A DNA stretch of 30,070 bases from a virus (IMGVR_UViG_3300025073_000133:1-30070), one strand, 5' to 3'; positions 1 through 6,599 are shown, counted from the first letter of the stretch. A program made the numbers and translations. The notes: generated from the letters alone by a model not told the origin.

Positions 1-2
1 CC

Positions 3-623
3 GGCGCCGACGCGATGGTGCGGGACGACGTCGTGAACGCCATGCGGGTCCGCGAGGACGCGGCCTTCATCCGGGACGACGGCACGCAGTCGACGCCGCG
101 CGGCCTCCGGTACTGGGCGCACGCCGATAACATCTTGGCGGCGAACGGTACCGCGTCGGTGGCGAACACGTTCAGCGACATCGGGAGCCTGATCCTCAAG
201 CTCCTGGAGGCCAACATCCCGATGATTGCGCCCGGCTGGGTGTGGGCGCCGCGCACCGAGATGTACCTCCGGACGCTCCAGAACACGAACGGCTTCTCGG
301 TCTTCCGCGACGAGATGGCGACCGGCCGGTTCTTCGGCTTCCCGTTCGCCGCGACGACCGGCGTCCCGGTCAACGTCGGGACCAGCAGCAACAAGTCCGA
401 GATCTACCTGGTGGACTTCGCCCAGGTGGTGATCGGGGAGGCGATGAACCTGATCGTGGACGCCTCGCAGGAAGCGGCCTACCACGACGGCTCGAGCGTC
501 ATCGCCGCGTACTCGCAGGACCAGACGGTCGTGCGGGCGATCGCGGAGCACGACCTCGGGCTCCGGCACGACAAGGCGGTCGCGGTCCTGACGCAGGTCG
601 CCTGGCAGCCGGGCAGCGTGTAA
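3..623 (+). CDS. Phage major capsid protein, HK97 fold (5' end outside window)
   Basis: This is the C-terminal 206 residues of a major capsid protein; the frame is open through the left edge of the window, so the real start lies upstream. In HK97-type coats this part forms the end of the P-domain and the A-domain that meets at capsomer centres. Visible family signs are the block with APGWVWAPRTEMYLRTL, a later GRFFGFPFAATTGVP stretch (the usual site-specific 'G-x-P-V' loop region), and the acidic FAQVVIGEAMNLIVD strand followed by a closing segment rich in V, A and L. The visible part contains no cysteine, unlike most of the structural proteins that follow. It is followed by a strong hairpin and then by head accessory genes, as is usual for capsid operons. 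Assignment rests on recognised sequence style and position. Confidence 0.85.
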   Translation, partial: GADAMVRDDVVNAMRVREDAAFIRDDGTQSTPRGLRYWAHADNILAANGTASVANTFSDIGSLILKLLEANIPMIAPGWVWAPRTEMYLRTLQNTNGFSVFRDEMATGRFFGFPFAATTGVPVNVGTSSNKSEIYLVDFAQVVIGEAMNLIVDASQEAAYHDGSSVIAAYSQDQTVVRAIAEHDLGLRHDKAVAVLTQVAWQPGSV

Positions 624-653
624 GAGACCTGAGCTGAGGTGAGCGAGAGAAAC

Positions 654-677
654 GCCCGGGGCGGGGACGCCCCGGGC
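654..677 (+). other. Strong GC hairpin behind the capsid gene
   Basis: A perfect 10-bp stem (GCCCGGGGCG with CGCCCCGGGC) closes a four-base loop GGGA, 30 bases after the capsid stop codon and 26 bases before the next start. There is no T tract after it, so it does not look like a normal intrinsic terminator. It could end some transcripts, or protect the 3' end of an abundant capsid mRNA while letting downstream genes be read at a lower level. Confidence 0.6.
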
Positions 678-703
678 ACGAACACGGAGCGGAGGGGGAG
701 CAG

Positions 704-1441
704 ATGATCACTCGAGACGCACACCAGATGCAGGTGGTGCCAGGCTTCACGCACGGCGCCAAGATCTACTCCTGCGCGATCGACACCTACACCTGCGCGG
801 AAGCCGGTCAGACCTCGGCGCTCGGTGACTCGGGCTGGTTCCCTGGCCACATCATCGATCGGCTCGGGCTCCAGCGGCAGTACAATTCTCTCCTAATCGC
901 GCCGGTCGCCGTTGGGCAGGTCGTGGCGTGCAGCACCGCCACGAAGCTCGTGACCTACATGGCGCTCTCGGCGGGCGTCCAGCACGCTTCGGCGTCGGGC
1001 GGGACCTTCACTGCGTACTCGACCCAGGACTTCCTGACCAATTCGGGGTTCTGGCGCCAGACAACCAGCACCTCGACCGGCGGCCTGTTCTACACCGAGG
1101 TCCAGCGCGACGTCGGGAACAGCACCGAGATCGGGCACGGCGCCGTCCTGGCGTCGACCGCGACCTCGACGTCGGCAGGCGAGTCGATCGTGTCGGGCAC
1201 CACGTCCTCGGGCATCGCCTATTACGCGGGCCCCGGCGCGGTGTTCGACCTCTCGGGCGCCAAGCGGTACCTCCGGCCGATCCTCCGGTTCCACACCTGG
1301 TCGACCGGCGGGAGCACGGACGTGAACGGTGTCTCACACATCAACCTCTCGGCCGCTGCGATCTTCGGCGAGCCGGGCGAGGCGCCCGCCTCGACGAGCC
1401 CGAGCAAGCGGATCCTCGTCACCTCGGGCTGCGCGACGTAG
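704..1441 (+). CDS. Probable head accessory (decoration-like) protein
   Basis: A 245-residue protein of unknown exact function. It sits directly behind the capsid gene, where decoration or capsid-stabilising proteins are usual. The sequence is rich in S, T, G and A with alternating hydrophobics, typical of beta-sandwich virion proteins. The segment around residues 187-222 (AKRYLRPILRFHTW, then HINLSAAAIFGEP) resembles the closing strands of small phage head accessory proteins. There are four cysteines (YSC, YTC, VAC, SGC), none in a zinc-like pair. The start ATG follows GGAGGGGGAG at good spacing. No signal peptide or membrane segment is visible. Placement and composition support a virion role; the particular role is inference. 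Confidence 0.6.
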   Translation: MITRDAHQMQVVPGFTHGAKIYSCAIDTYTCAEAGQTSALGDSGWFPGHIIDRLGLQRQYNSLLIAPVAVGQVVACSTATKLVTYMALSAGVQHASASGGTFTAYSTQDFLTNSGFWRQTTSTSTGGLFYTEVQRDVGNSTEIGHGAVLASTATSTSAGESIVSGTTSSGIAYYAGPGAVFDLSGAKRYLRPILRFHTWSTGGSTDVNGVSHINLSAAAIFGEPGEAPASTSPSKRILVTSGCAT

Positions 1442-1442
1442 G

Positions 1443-1529
1443 ATGTCCGACTTCGTGAGGGCGGGCGGGTCCCATCTCTGGGGCCCGCTCGTCGGCATCG
1501 GCCTCAGGCGCAAGGCGTGGGCCGCGTGA
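1443..1529 (+). CDS. Possible 28-residue micro-ORF
   Basis: This short frame starts one base after the stop of the preceding gene. It ends in TGA overlapping the GTG start of the next gene (GTGA), which is the overlap style used across this genome. The peptide begins MSDFVRAGG and ends RRKAWAA, with a short hydrophobic stretch (LWGPLVGIGL). No good ribosome binding site precedes it, so any translation would depend on ribosomes finishing the upstream gene. It may be a real microprotein, a coupling leader for the next gene, or chance. Confidence 0.35.
   Translation: MSDFVRAGGSHLWGPLVGIGLRRKAWAA
1465..1488 (+). other. Hairpin upstream of a small head gene
   Basis: GCGGGTCCC and GGGGCCCGC form a nine-pair stem (one T-G wobble) around the loop ATCTCT. 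It lies inside the 28-residue micro-ORF, about 40 bases before the next start codon. No T run follows. It could modulate translation of the downstream gene, with ribosomes in the micro-ORF melting it; this is inference. Confidence 0.4.
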
Positions 1530-1732
1530 CGGAGGTCGTCCTCCTGCGGCGCCTGACGGACCCGCAGTCCGGTGCCCTCTGGCACCCGGGCGAGACGGCG
1601 TCGTTCGAGGACTGGATGGCGCGGGCGCTCGTCGAGCGCGGGGTGGCGAAGATGCCGCCCCTCGTCGAGGGGCCACCCGCCCACAAAATGGTGGCGCGTG
1701 CGCCGGCCAAGAAGGGCCGGAGCGAGCAGTGA
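1526..1732 (+). CDS. Small phage head-region protein, unknown function
   Basis: A 68-residue protein read from GTG. A second GTG nine bases upstream is also possible; the one chosen makes a GTGA overlap with the micro-ORF stop. The core holds strands and turns of a pattern I recognise from small proteins in phage head operons: a VVLLRRL strand, then GALWHPGETASF (a 'W-x-PGE' turn), then an acidic helix ending in an ALVERGVAK-type segment. The last 20 residues are basic and Ala/Pro-rich (ARAPAKKGR), probably disordered. The role is unknown. Its position between head accessory genes suggests a minor structural or assembly role. Confidence 0.6.
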   Translation: MTEVVLLRRLTDPQSGALWHPGETASFEDWMARALVERGVAKMPPLVEGPPAHKMVARAPAKKGRSEQ

Positions 1733-1763
1733 ACCCAGGAGACATCGAGGAGGCTCCGACCGT

Positions 1764-2795
1764 ATGTCTTCCCACAAGACCTTCGCAGAGCAGGCGCCGG
1801 GCGCGACCGGCGTAGACCCGAACCACTCCGCCGAGACCGGGTACAGGGTCTCGGTCGTCGACGGCCCGGACGGGGTCGTCAAGGTCCCGGAACCCGCGCG
1901 CAAGAAGATCGCGGTCTGCGGGTTCGCGGCTTCGAGCCGTAACCTCGCTCCGTTCGACGACCCCGAGTGGGAGGTGTGGGGCCTCAACCAGCTCTACCGC
2001 CACATCCCGCGCGCCACGCGATGGTTCGACATCCACGCGAACTGGCGCGAGGACAACGTCCCCGGGACCGACCACCCGGCGTGGCTCCAGCAGTGCGGCA
2101 TCCCGGTCTACATGTCGGGGCACGAGCCCTCGGTCCCGACCAGAGTCTGTTACCCGCTCGCGCGCGTGATCGAGCGCGTGGCGGGGGTCGACTACTTCAC
2201 CTCCACGGTCGCCTTCATGGTGGCGGCCGCGATCTACGAGTTCGACCGGCAGGTCGACGCCGAGGTCGAGGAGTTGGGGCGACGCGCGGCGGGCGAGGAG
2301 CCGCGGGTCGGGGCGCTGGGGGTCGTGGAGAACGATCTGCCGAACAACGGGCGCGGCGGCCTCGACAACGCGAGCGCGAAGTCCCTCATCGCGGACCCCG
2401 CGGCCTTCCGCCGCTGGCTGGCGGGCCGGTACGGCGTGCGGGAGCTCGGGATCTTCGGGATCGACCTCATCGTGGGGACCGAGTACGACTGGCAGAAGTC
2501 GTGCGTCGAGTATCTGCTGGGCGTCGCGCACGCGCGCGGCATCACGGTCAGGCTCCCGGAGCAGTGCGCGTTGCTGAAGCAGCGTTGGCGCTACGGATAC
2601 GAGACCGAGCCGAACGGCGGGCTCTTGCGGATGACGGAGCTCCGGAAGCGGGCCGAGGCCCTCACGACGCGGCGCAACGCCCTGATCGCCGAGCTCCAGA
2701 CGATTGACGGGGCGCTCCAGGAGAACGGGTACTGGGGGCAGGTGATGGACTTGCGGTCAAAAGGCGGGCGTGTCGTCCTGAACGAGGATACATGA
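1764..2795 (+). CDS. Rossmann-like protein of a widespread uncharacterised phage family
   Basis: A 343-residue protein; the ATG at 1764 follows GAGGAGG at 10 bases, which rules out the longer upstream frame. Residues 46-70 carry KKIAVCGFAASSRNLAPFDD and then WEVWGLNQLY, matching the N-terminal strand-loop of a common phage family (often '[AI]-x-G-x-[AG]-S-S... LAP-[YF]-D-D... W-E-[IV]-W'). This is followed by a WFDIH motif near residue 90. The second half has FGIDLIVGTEYDWQKSCVEYL and RGITVRLPEQCALL, the usual closing parts of that family. The last 60 residues (LRMTELRKRAEALTTRRNALIAEL) look like a coiled coil. The fold resembles nucleotide- or nucleotide-sugar-binding Rossmann proteins, but no catalytic residues can be named and no function is established. 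Its presence within the head operon is unexplained. Confidence 0.6.
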   Translation: MSSHKTFAEQAPGATGVDPNHSAETGYRVSVVDGPDGVVKVPEPARKKIAVCGFAASSRNLAPFDDPEWEVWGLNQLYRHIPRATRWFDIHANWREDNVPGTDHPAWLQQCGIPVYMSGHEPSVPTRVCYPLARVIERVAGVDYFTSTVAFMVAAAIYEFDRQVDAEVEELGRRAAGEEPRVGALGVVENDLPNNGRGGLDNASAKSLIADPAAFRRWLAGRYGVRELGIFGIDLIVGTEYDWQKSCVEYLLGVAHARGITVRLPEQCALLKQRWRYGYETEPNGGLLRMTELRKRAEALTTRRNALIAELQTIDGALQENGYWGQVMDLRSKGGRVVLNEDT

Positions 2796-2801
2796 CGTGC
2801 G

Positions 2802-2851
2802 CCCGTATTTCGGGACATGAGGGTGCAGCGTACAGTTGCCCGCATTTCGGG
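2802..2851 (+). repeat. Two near-identical tandem mini-hairpins
   Basis: Two copies of a 13-base hairpin, CCCG-TATTT-CGGG (2802-2814) and CCCG-CATTT-CGGG (2839-2851), lie 37 bases apart in the gap between the Rossmann-like gene and the next small gene. The second copy is followed by GCGGGAGG, the ribosome binding site of the gene at 2865. They could be RNA processing or protein-binding sites, or could tune access to that binding site. No known element is recognised. Confidence 0.45.
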
Positions 2852-2864
2852 GCGGGAGGCAGCG

Positions 2865-3080
2865 GTGACTGACGAGAAACGGCAGACGTTCCGGGTCGTG
2901 ATCGAGCTCGAGGCCCCGACCGACACGCTGGCGGTCGAGGCCGCGGGCGCGACGGTCGAGTACGGGCGAGCCCACGGGATCCTGGTGGTGGGGGCGCGGG
3001 TCGAGCAGCCGGGCGGGCCGCCGCTCGAGGTGCGGGGCGCCCCGCTCCTGGAGCCCGGGACCCGGCGCAGGGGGGAGTAG
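2865..3080 (+). CDS. Small beta-rich protein, unknown function
   Basis: A 71-residue protein. The GTG at 2865 was chosen because GGCGGGAGG lies six bases before it; an in-frame ATG at 2817 has no such site and would run across both mini-hairpins. The sequence starts with a charged TDEKRQTFRVVIELEAP strand and continues with alternating strands (TLAVEAAGATVEY, GILVVGARVE), ending in a Pro/Gly-rich, probably flexible tail. It has no cysteines or membrane segment. Position suggests a head or head-tail accessory role, but the protein is not recognised. Confidence 0.55.
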   Translation: MTDEKRQTFRVVIELEAPTDTLAVEAAGATVEYGRAHGILVVGARVEQPGGPPLEVRGAPLLEPGTRRRGE

Positions 3081-3082
3081 GC

Positions 3083-3382
3083 ATGCCTGAGTCGATGGGG
3101 TACTCGACGGCCCACTACATGGCGACGTGCGGGGACGCACCGGCCTCGTACCTGAGCTTCGGCTTCATGTCGGCCGGGGTTCGGCTCTACAACTCGTGCG
3201 GCCCGCGCCTGTTCTACGACCTCCAGGGGTGCGCCGCCACCACGAAGTGCGCGTTCCTGGCGTGCGCGGCCGTCGAGGTGTTCGTCGGCCTCAACGCCTG
3301 GGGCGTCAGCCTGAAGACCACGTCGACCGCCGACGCGGCGGCCCAGCCGCTCGTCGGGGTCTCGGCCTGGGCGTCGGCGTAG
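3083..3382 (+). CDS. Small Cys-rich probable virion protein
   Basis: A 99-residue protein starting at an ATG that follows a run of G and GAG two bases after the upstream stop. It has five cysteines (ATC, NSC, QGC, TKC, LAC) in under 100 residues, well separated rather than in CxxC pairs. The rest is Ala, Ser, Thr, Tyr and hydrophobic residues typical of beta-sandwich capsid proteins. There are no charged clusters, no signal peptide and no clear membrane span, although the C-terminal half is fairly hydrophobic. It lies in the head region and is probably structural. The family is not recognised. Confidence 0.5.
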   Translation: MPESMGYSTAHYMATCGDAPASYLSFGFMSAGVRLYNSCGPRLFYDLQGCAATTKCAFLACAAVEVFVGLNAWGVSLKTTSTADAAAQPLVGVSAWASA

Positions 3383-3392
3383 GGGGAGAGCG

Positions 3393-3908
3393 ATGGCGTA
3401 CGCGGGGTGGTGGAACCACGGAGCGCGGCCGGTCCTGAAGAGCGAGGGGGCGGTCAGCCAGGACGTCGCGGCCTGCGACATCGGGGACGGGGTCGTGTCG
3501 AGCGAGAAGGCGACCGCGAACCTCCGGAGCCGCTCGGTCCTGCTGTTCTGCGAGGCCGCGACCTCGACCGAGGCGGCGGGCGTCGCGGCGGCCGGCACGA
3601 CCGCGATCGTCGCGTGGCGCCCGGGCGTCAACATCAACGTGACGCGCATCGCGCACGTCACGCTCGGGGCCTGGCAGAACGCGACGTGCGATAACCTGAC
3701 GCTCTACGGGAACGCCGGGACCTGCATCGGGGACATCGGGCTCAAGGCCGCCAGCACCGCGATCGCGCGGGGCGTCCGGACGGCCGGGTCGGCGATCACG
3801 CAGGCGGCGCTCGCCGCGGGGACCGACGTGCTGCTCCAGCAGAACCTCTCGACCTGCTCGGTGTCGGCGCGCTCGGCCGTGCAGATCGACTACGAGACGA
3901 CGGGGTAG
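3393..3908 (+). CDS. Probable virion protein, Cys-rich, unknown family
   Basis: A 171-residue protein with a GGGGGAG ribosome binding site before its ATG. It opens MAYAGWWNHGARPV, then alternates short strands and loops rich in Ala, Thr and Gly. Residues 70-110 (AIVAWRPGVNINVTRIAHVTLG) look like beta-sheet edges of a jelly-roll or similar fold. Five cysteines (AAC, LFC, ATC, GTC, STC) continue the pattern of the neighbouring gene. It ends with VQIDYETTG just before the membrane cassette. A head-surface or fibre role is plausible from context; nothing in the sequence gives a specific activity. Confidence 0.5.
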   Translation: MAYAGWWNHGARPVLKSEGAVSQDVAACDIGDGVVSSEKATANLRSRSVLLFCEAATSTEAAGVAAAGTTAIVAWRPGVNINVTRIAHVTLGAWQNATCDNLTLYGNAGTCIGDIGLKAASTAIARGVRTAGSAITQAALAAGTDVLLQQNLSTCSVSARSAVQIDYETTG

Positions 3909-3912
3909 GGCG

Positions 3913-4350
3913 GTGCGACTTCGCGCGGGCGAGAGTCCGGGCGGGGCGAGGGCGGCGGCGGTCGGCCTCCGGAGCCGGCCGGCCGTCGCCGTCGGAGCGC
4001 TGTTGCTCCTCGCGGTCGCGGGGTGCGCCACGGTGCGGCCCGCGGCGGCGCCGTGCGCCCCTTCCGGGATGCCGCCCGTCGCCGAGTGGCGCGCCCTCGG
4101 GGCGCAGCCGGTCGTGCTCGAGGGCGCGGCAGGCGTCCCGCCGACCTACGGGGTGGTGGTCGACTACGCCGTGAACGCGCGGCGGGTGCGGGGCGTCTGG
4201 GTCGGGCGTGACCTCGTCGTCGTGGACCCGGACGCCGACGACCCGGGGCGCCCCGTCTGGCGCGACCGGGGCGCGCTGGGGGCCGACGGGCGCATGACCG
4301 GCCGAGCCCCGACGTGCGACTGGGTCGAGGACTCGGGGCGGCGCGCGTGA
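3913..4350 (+). CDS. Predicted phage lipoprotein
   Basis: A 145-residue protein from GTG. The N-terminus is basic (residues 1-22 hold five Arg), followed by a hydrophobic stretch and a lipobox, VAGC at residues 35-38, so signal peptidase II would leave a lipid-modified Cys38. The mature part has an Ala/Pro-rich linker, then mixed beta segments (GVVVDYAVNARRVRGVWVG, DLVVVDPDADD). It overlaps the next gene by four bases (GTGA). Phage lipoproteins include Rz1-type outer-membrane spanins and superinfection-exclusion proteins. This one is longer than a typical Rz1 and is not Pro-dominated, and it is 17 kb from the endolysin, so exclusion or envelope modification is at least as likely. Lipoprotein status is well supported; the role is open. 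Confidence 0.65.
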   Translation: MRLRAGESPGGARAAAVGLRSRPAVAVGALLLLAVAGCATVRPAAAPCAPSGMPPVAEWRALGAQPVVLEGAAGVPPTYGVVVDYAVNARRVRGVWVGRDLVVVDPDADDPGRPVWRDRGALGADGRMTGRAPTCDWVEDSGRRA

Positions 4351-4601
4351 TCGGCCTCGAGCGCCCGCGCCTGACGTTCGCGGTCCACGAGGACGGATCG
4401 CTCGAGGTGACGTCCCCGTGGTTCCCCGCGATCCTGATCCACCGGGACGTGGTGGCGACGGCGGACGGCCGGCGCCTCGCGCTGCGGGGCGACGACCTCG
4501 AGATCCGGTGCACGAACGGCGGCGCCCTCTACCAGCTCGGGGTCGAGAACCGGCAGGGTTTCCGGCGCGGGCGTCTGCTGAGGAGCTGGGGGGTCACGTG
4601 A
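4347..4601 (+). CDS. Small beta-rich protein in the membrane cassette
   Basis: An 84-residue protein. GTG at 4347 overlaps the lipoprotein stop by four bases and its own stop overlaps the next GTG, so the three genes are probably translated together. The predicted structure is mainly short strands: RLTFAVHEDGSLEVTS, ILIHRDVVATADG, RLALRGDDLEIRC, GALYQLGVE. It has no signal peptide, membrane segment or known motif. It may partner the lipoprotein or the coiled-coil membrane protein on either side; this is inferred only from coupling. Confidence 0.5.
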   Translation: MIGLERPRLTFAVHEDGSLEVTSPWFPAILIHRDVVATADGRRLALRGDDLEIRCTNGGALYQLGVENRQGFRRGRLLRSWGVT

Positions 4602-4942
4602 GCGAGATCGACCCGAAGGAGTTCGGCGAGGTCCGGGCGAACACGGCGGCGCTGCTCCGCCTCTACGAGGAGCACACCCGGGAGGAGCGCGAGTACCGCG
4701 CCGAGGACCGCGCTGTCCTTCGCGACCAAGCCAAGGCGTTCGACGCCCGGGTCGCGAAGCTGGCGGACGACCTCCGGGATGCGCTTGCTGGGCACGACAC
4801 CCGCCTCGGCGCCGTCGAGCGCTGGCAGGCGCGGATCCTCGGAGCTATCGCGCTGCTCAGCGCAGGGCTCGTCGCGGCGTCGGGACTCCTGCCCGGGCTG
4901 CTTAAGTTTGTCTGGGTCTGGACGCGCGGGGGCGGCGCCTGA
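4598..4942 (+). CDS. Coiled-coil protein with C-terminal membrane segment (XhlA/holin-like)
   Basis: A 114-residue protein from GTG, overlapping the upstream stop. Residues 8-75 are a highly charged helix (EEHTREEREYRAEDRAV and onward) likely to form a coiled coil. Residues 79-106 (RILGAIALLSAGLVAASGLL and onward) form one transmembrane helix. The C-terminus is short (TRGGGA). This layout, a cytoplasmic coiled coil followed by a single membrane span, is that of XhlA-like haemolysin/holin-associated proteins of phages. Its place between head and head-tail genes rather than beside the endolysin is unusual. It could be a holin-like lysis protein or part of an exclusion device with the adjacent lipoprotein. 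The membrane topology is clear; the function is not. Confidence 0.6.
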   Translation: MSEIDPKEFGEVRANTAALLRLYEEHTREEREYRAEDRAVLRDQAKAFDARVAKLADDLRDALAGHDTRLGAVERWQARILGAIALLSAGLVAASGLLPGLLKFVWVWTRGGGA

Positions 4943-5643
4943 TGCTCTGGGTGTGCGCGACCGCCAGCAGCACATCGGGCGCGAGCCTGACGTGCGAGCT
5001 CCGGGACGCGCTCGGTACGACCGCGACCTCCGAGGACGAGCGCCACCGGAGTCTCCTGCTCCGCGCCACCGCGTGGGCTGAGGCCGTGGTGGGGCGCCCG
5101 CTGCTCGCACAGGTCTACAGCGAATCGGTGGCGGCGTACGGGGGCCGGCGCCTCGCGCTCTCGCGCTACCCGCTCCGGGCCGTGCTCCGGATGTTCGACA
5201 GCACGGCGACCTGCGACGCGACGGAGTTCTGCTCGACCGACTACGTGATCGAAGACGCGGAGGCCGGTCTGCTGGCGCGCGACGCCGGCTGGTCGTGGAC
5301 CAACCGTGGGGCGGCAGCCGAGACATGTTTCAGCCTGGGGCTGACGCGCTCGTACCTGCCGGGCCGCGAGGAGCGCCCGTGGCTGGTCGAGTACGTGGCG
5401 GGGTACGTGTTCCCGGAGGCCGCCACCTGCTCGGAGGTCTGGACCACGGCCGGGGGCACCACCTCGACGGCGCGCTCGCTCCCGTACGACCTCGAGCAGG
5501 CGGTGCTCCTGAAGGCCCAACGCTGGGTCGGAGGCGGGCAGGACGTCACGTCGCGGCGCGTCGGGGACCTGGGGGTCACGTACGCGGGACCGGGCGAGCG
5601 CGAGGAGGAGCACCTCCTCGAGCGGTACCGGAGCGCGGTGTGA
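4942..5643 (+). CDS. Head-tail connector (adaptor) protein, gp6-like
   Basis: A 233-residue protein whose ATG overlaps the upstream stop (TGATG). The N-terminal part (EDERHRSLLLRATAWAEAVVGRPLL) is the helical opening of gp6/YqbG-type adaptor proteins, which form a ring under the portal. It is followed by strands ending in SRYPLRAVLRMFD and DYVIED.EAGLL, the usual beta-hairpin insert. Near the end, SLPYDLEQAVLLKAQRW is the characteristic closing helix, followed by RRVGDLGVTY. Its position before a head-closure gene and a gp10-like gene matches the adaptor slot. The beta insert contains six cysteines, unusual for this family. Confidence 0.7.
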   Translation: MLWVCATASSTSGASLTCELRDALGTTATSEDERHRSLLLRATAWAEAVVGRPLLAQVYSESVAAYGGRRLALSRYPLRAVLRMFDSTATCDATEFCSTDYVIEDAEAGLLARDAGWSWTNRGAAAETCFSLGLTRSYLPGREERPWLVEYVAGYVFPEAATCSEVWTTAGGTTSTARSLPYDLEQAVLLKAQRWVGGGQDVTSRRVGDLGVTYAGPGEREEEHLLERYRSAV

Positions 5644-5655
5644 CGGGAGGCTAAC

Positions 5656-5727
5656 ATGGACTCGCTGAGGCGGATGGAGGAGCTGGGGGCGCGCGTGCGG
5701 CTGCGCCTGCAGGTGCGGAGCGCGTAA
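5656..5727 (+). CDS. Possible 23-residue coupling peptide before the head-closure gene
   Basis: A short frame with a well-placed ribosome binding site (CGGGAGG, five bases before ATG). Its TAA stop overlaps the ATG of the next gene (TAATG). The peptide is MDSLRRMEELGARVRLRL with a QVRSA ending: an amphipathic, Arg- and Leu-rich helix. The downstream head-closure gene has no ribosome binding site of its own other than this frame, so the short frame may serve to deliver ribosomes to it. It may also be a true microprotein. It is too short for family recognition. Confidence 0.5.
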   Translation: MDSLRRMEELGARVRLRLQVRSA

Positions 5728-6068
5728 TGCTGCGCGAGCTCCGCGCCCTCTGCCGCCAGACCGTCCAAGTCGCGCCGCGCACGGGCGTCGACGGGTACGG
5801 CGAGCCGACCTACGGGGCGGACGTCGCCCACACGGCGCGGGTCGCGGGGCGCCATCGCTTGGTGCGGGACGCGCGGGGCGAGCAGGTGCTCTCGACCCGG
5901 ACGGTCTGGTTCGTCGACATCGTCGAGCTCGACGTCCACGACCGCGTCACGCTCTCGACCGACGACGTTCGGTCGACCGAGGAGACGGTGCGGCGGCCGG
6001 GGCTCCTCGATGTCCAGCGCCTGCCGGACGACCTCGGGGGCGTCACGGTGGTGGCGTACCTGGCGTGA
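5727..6068 (+). CDS. Head-closure / head-tail joining protein
   Basis: A 113-residue protein starting at the ATG of a TAATG overlap. Size, order and sequence style fit the head-tail joining (head-completion, SPP1 gp16-like or minor capsid) group. The N-terminal RELRALCRQTVQVAPRTGVDGYGEPTYG opening is typical ('...V-x-V...G.DG.G.P.YG'). Next come strands HTARVAGRHRLVRDARGEQ and a VWFVDIVELDVHDRVTL hairpin, then a C-terminal GVTVVAYL strand. These proteins plug the connector after DNA packaging and accept the tail. The sequence between residues 75-100 is less typical. Assignment relies on pattern and gene order. Confidence 0.65.
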   Translation: MLRELRALCRQTVQVAPRTGVDGYGEPTYGADVAHTARVAGRHRLVRDARGEQVLSTRTVWFVDIVELDVHDRVTLSTDDVRSTEETVRRPGLLDVQRLPDDLGGVTVVAYLA

Positions 6069-6097
6069 GGCCCCTTCGGGACCGGCCGCGGCCCCAG

Positions 6098-6116
6098 CGC
6101 CCCGGGGCGGTAGAAT
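6098..6116 (+). promoter_or_regulatory. Weak promoter or operator candidate
   Basis: In the 54-base gap before the DUF1353 gene, a perfect 12-base palindrome CGCCCCGGGGCG (6098-6109) is followed one base later by TAGAAT, a fair match to a -10 box, ending six bases before the GTG start. No -35-like hexamer is visible at the right distance. It may be a protein-binding palindrome, a promoter for a leaderless-type transcript, or chance in GC-rich DNA. Confidence 0.25.
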
Positions 6117-6122
6117 AGAGCC

Positions 6123-6599
6123 GTGGCGAGCGGGTTCCTCAGCGACCTCGACGTCCGGCAGGTCGGGTGGGCGCGGCGCCGCGCGGTCTGGATGACGCTC
6201 GCGCCCCTCCGGTACCGGAGCGAGGCGCTGGGCGGCCGGGTCGTGCTGGTGCCGGCGGAGTTCGTCACAGACCTCGCGTCGGTCCCGCGCGCGCCGCTCG
6301 CGTACCTGCTGGCGGGCGGGCGCGGAAACCGGGGCGCGGTCGTGCACGACTTCCCGTACCAGTTCGGGTACTGGCTGCTAGACGACGGGTCGCGGCTCGA
6401 GGTCGGAGAGAAGAAGATGGCGGACGACGTGTTCCGCGAGAGCCTGCTGGCAGACCCGATGAGCGGCGTGGAGTCCGGGGCGCTGGCCGGCGTGATGTGG
6501 GCGTTCGTGCGGGGCTTCGGGCGCGGGGTCTGGGCCGACGACGGGCGCGCCGTGCGGCTGAACCCCGAGTGGTCGGCCAACGGCGGGCCGGAGGCGTAG
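6123..6599 (+). CDS. DUF1353 family protein
   Basis: A 158-residue protein from GTG. The core matches DUF1353: a strand LVPAEFVTDLASVPRAPLAYLL (the family signature 'V-P-x-G-F-x-T-D-x-A-S-[IV]-P'), then GAVVHDFPYQ (the 'A-[AV]-V-H-D-x-x-Y' motif), then an acidic helix EKKMADDVFRESLL. Family members are common in tailed phages near head-tail or tail genes. Their molecular role is not established, and the conserved Asp and His residues suggest metal or ligand binding. It sits between head closure and tail completion genes, so a virion or assembly role is possible. The C-terminal 25 residues look flexible. Confidence 0.8.
   Translation: MASGFLSDLDVRQVGWARRRAVWMTLAPLRYRSEALGGRVVLVPAEFVTDLASVPRAPLAYLLAGGRGNRGAVVHDFPYQFGYWLLDDGSRLEVGEKKMADDVFRESLLADPMSGVESGALAGVMWAFVRGFGRGVWADDGRAVRLNPEWSANGGPEA

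Noticed and set aside
6069-6090. GG-CCC-TTC-GGG-CC stem at the end of the head-closure gene
   Set aside because: It is short with a mismatch and no T tract, so not called a terminator.
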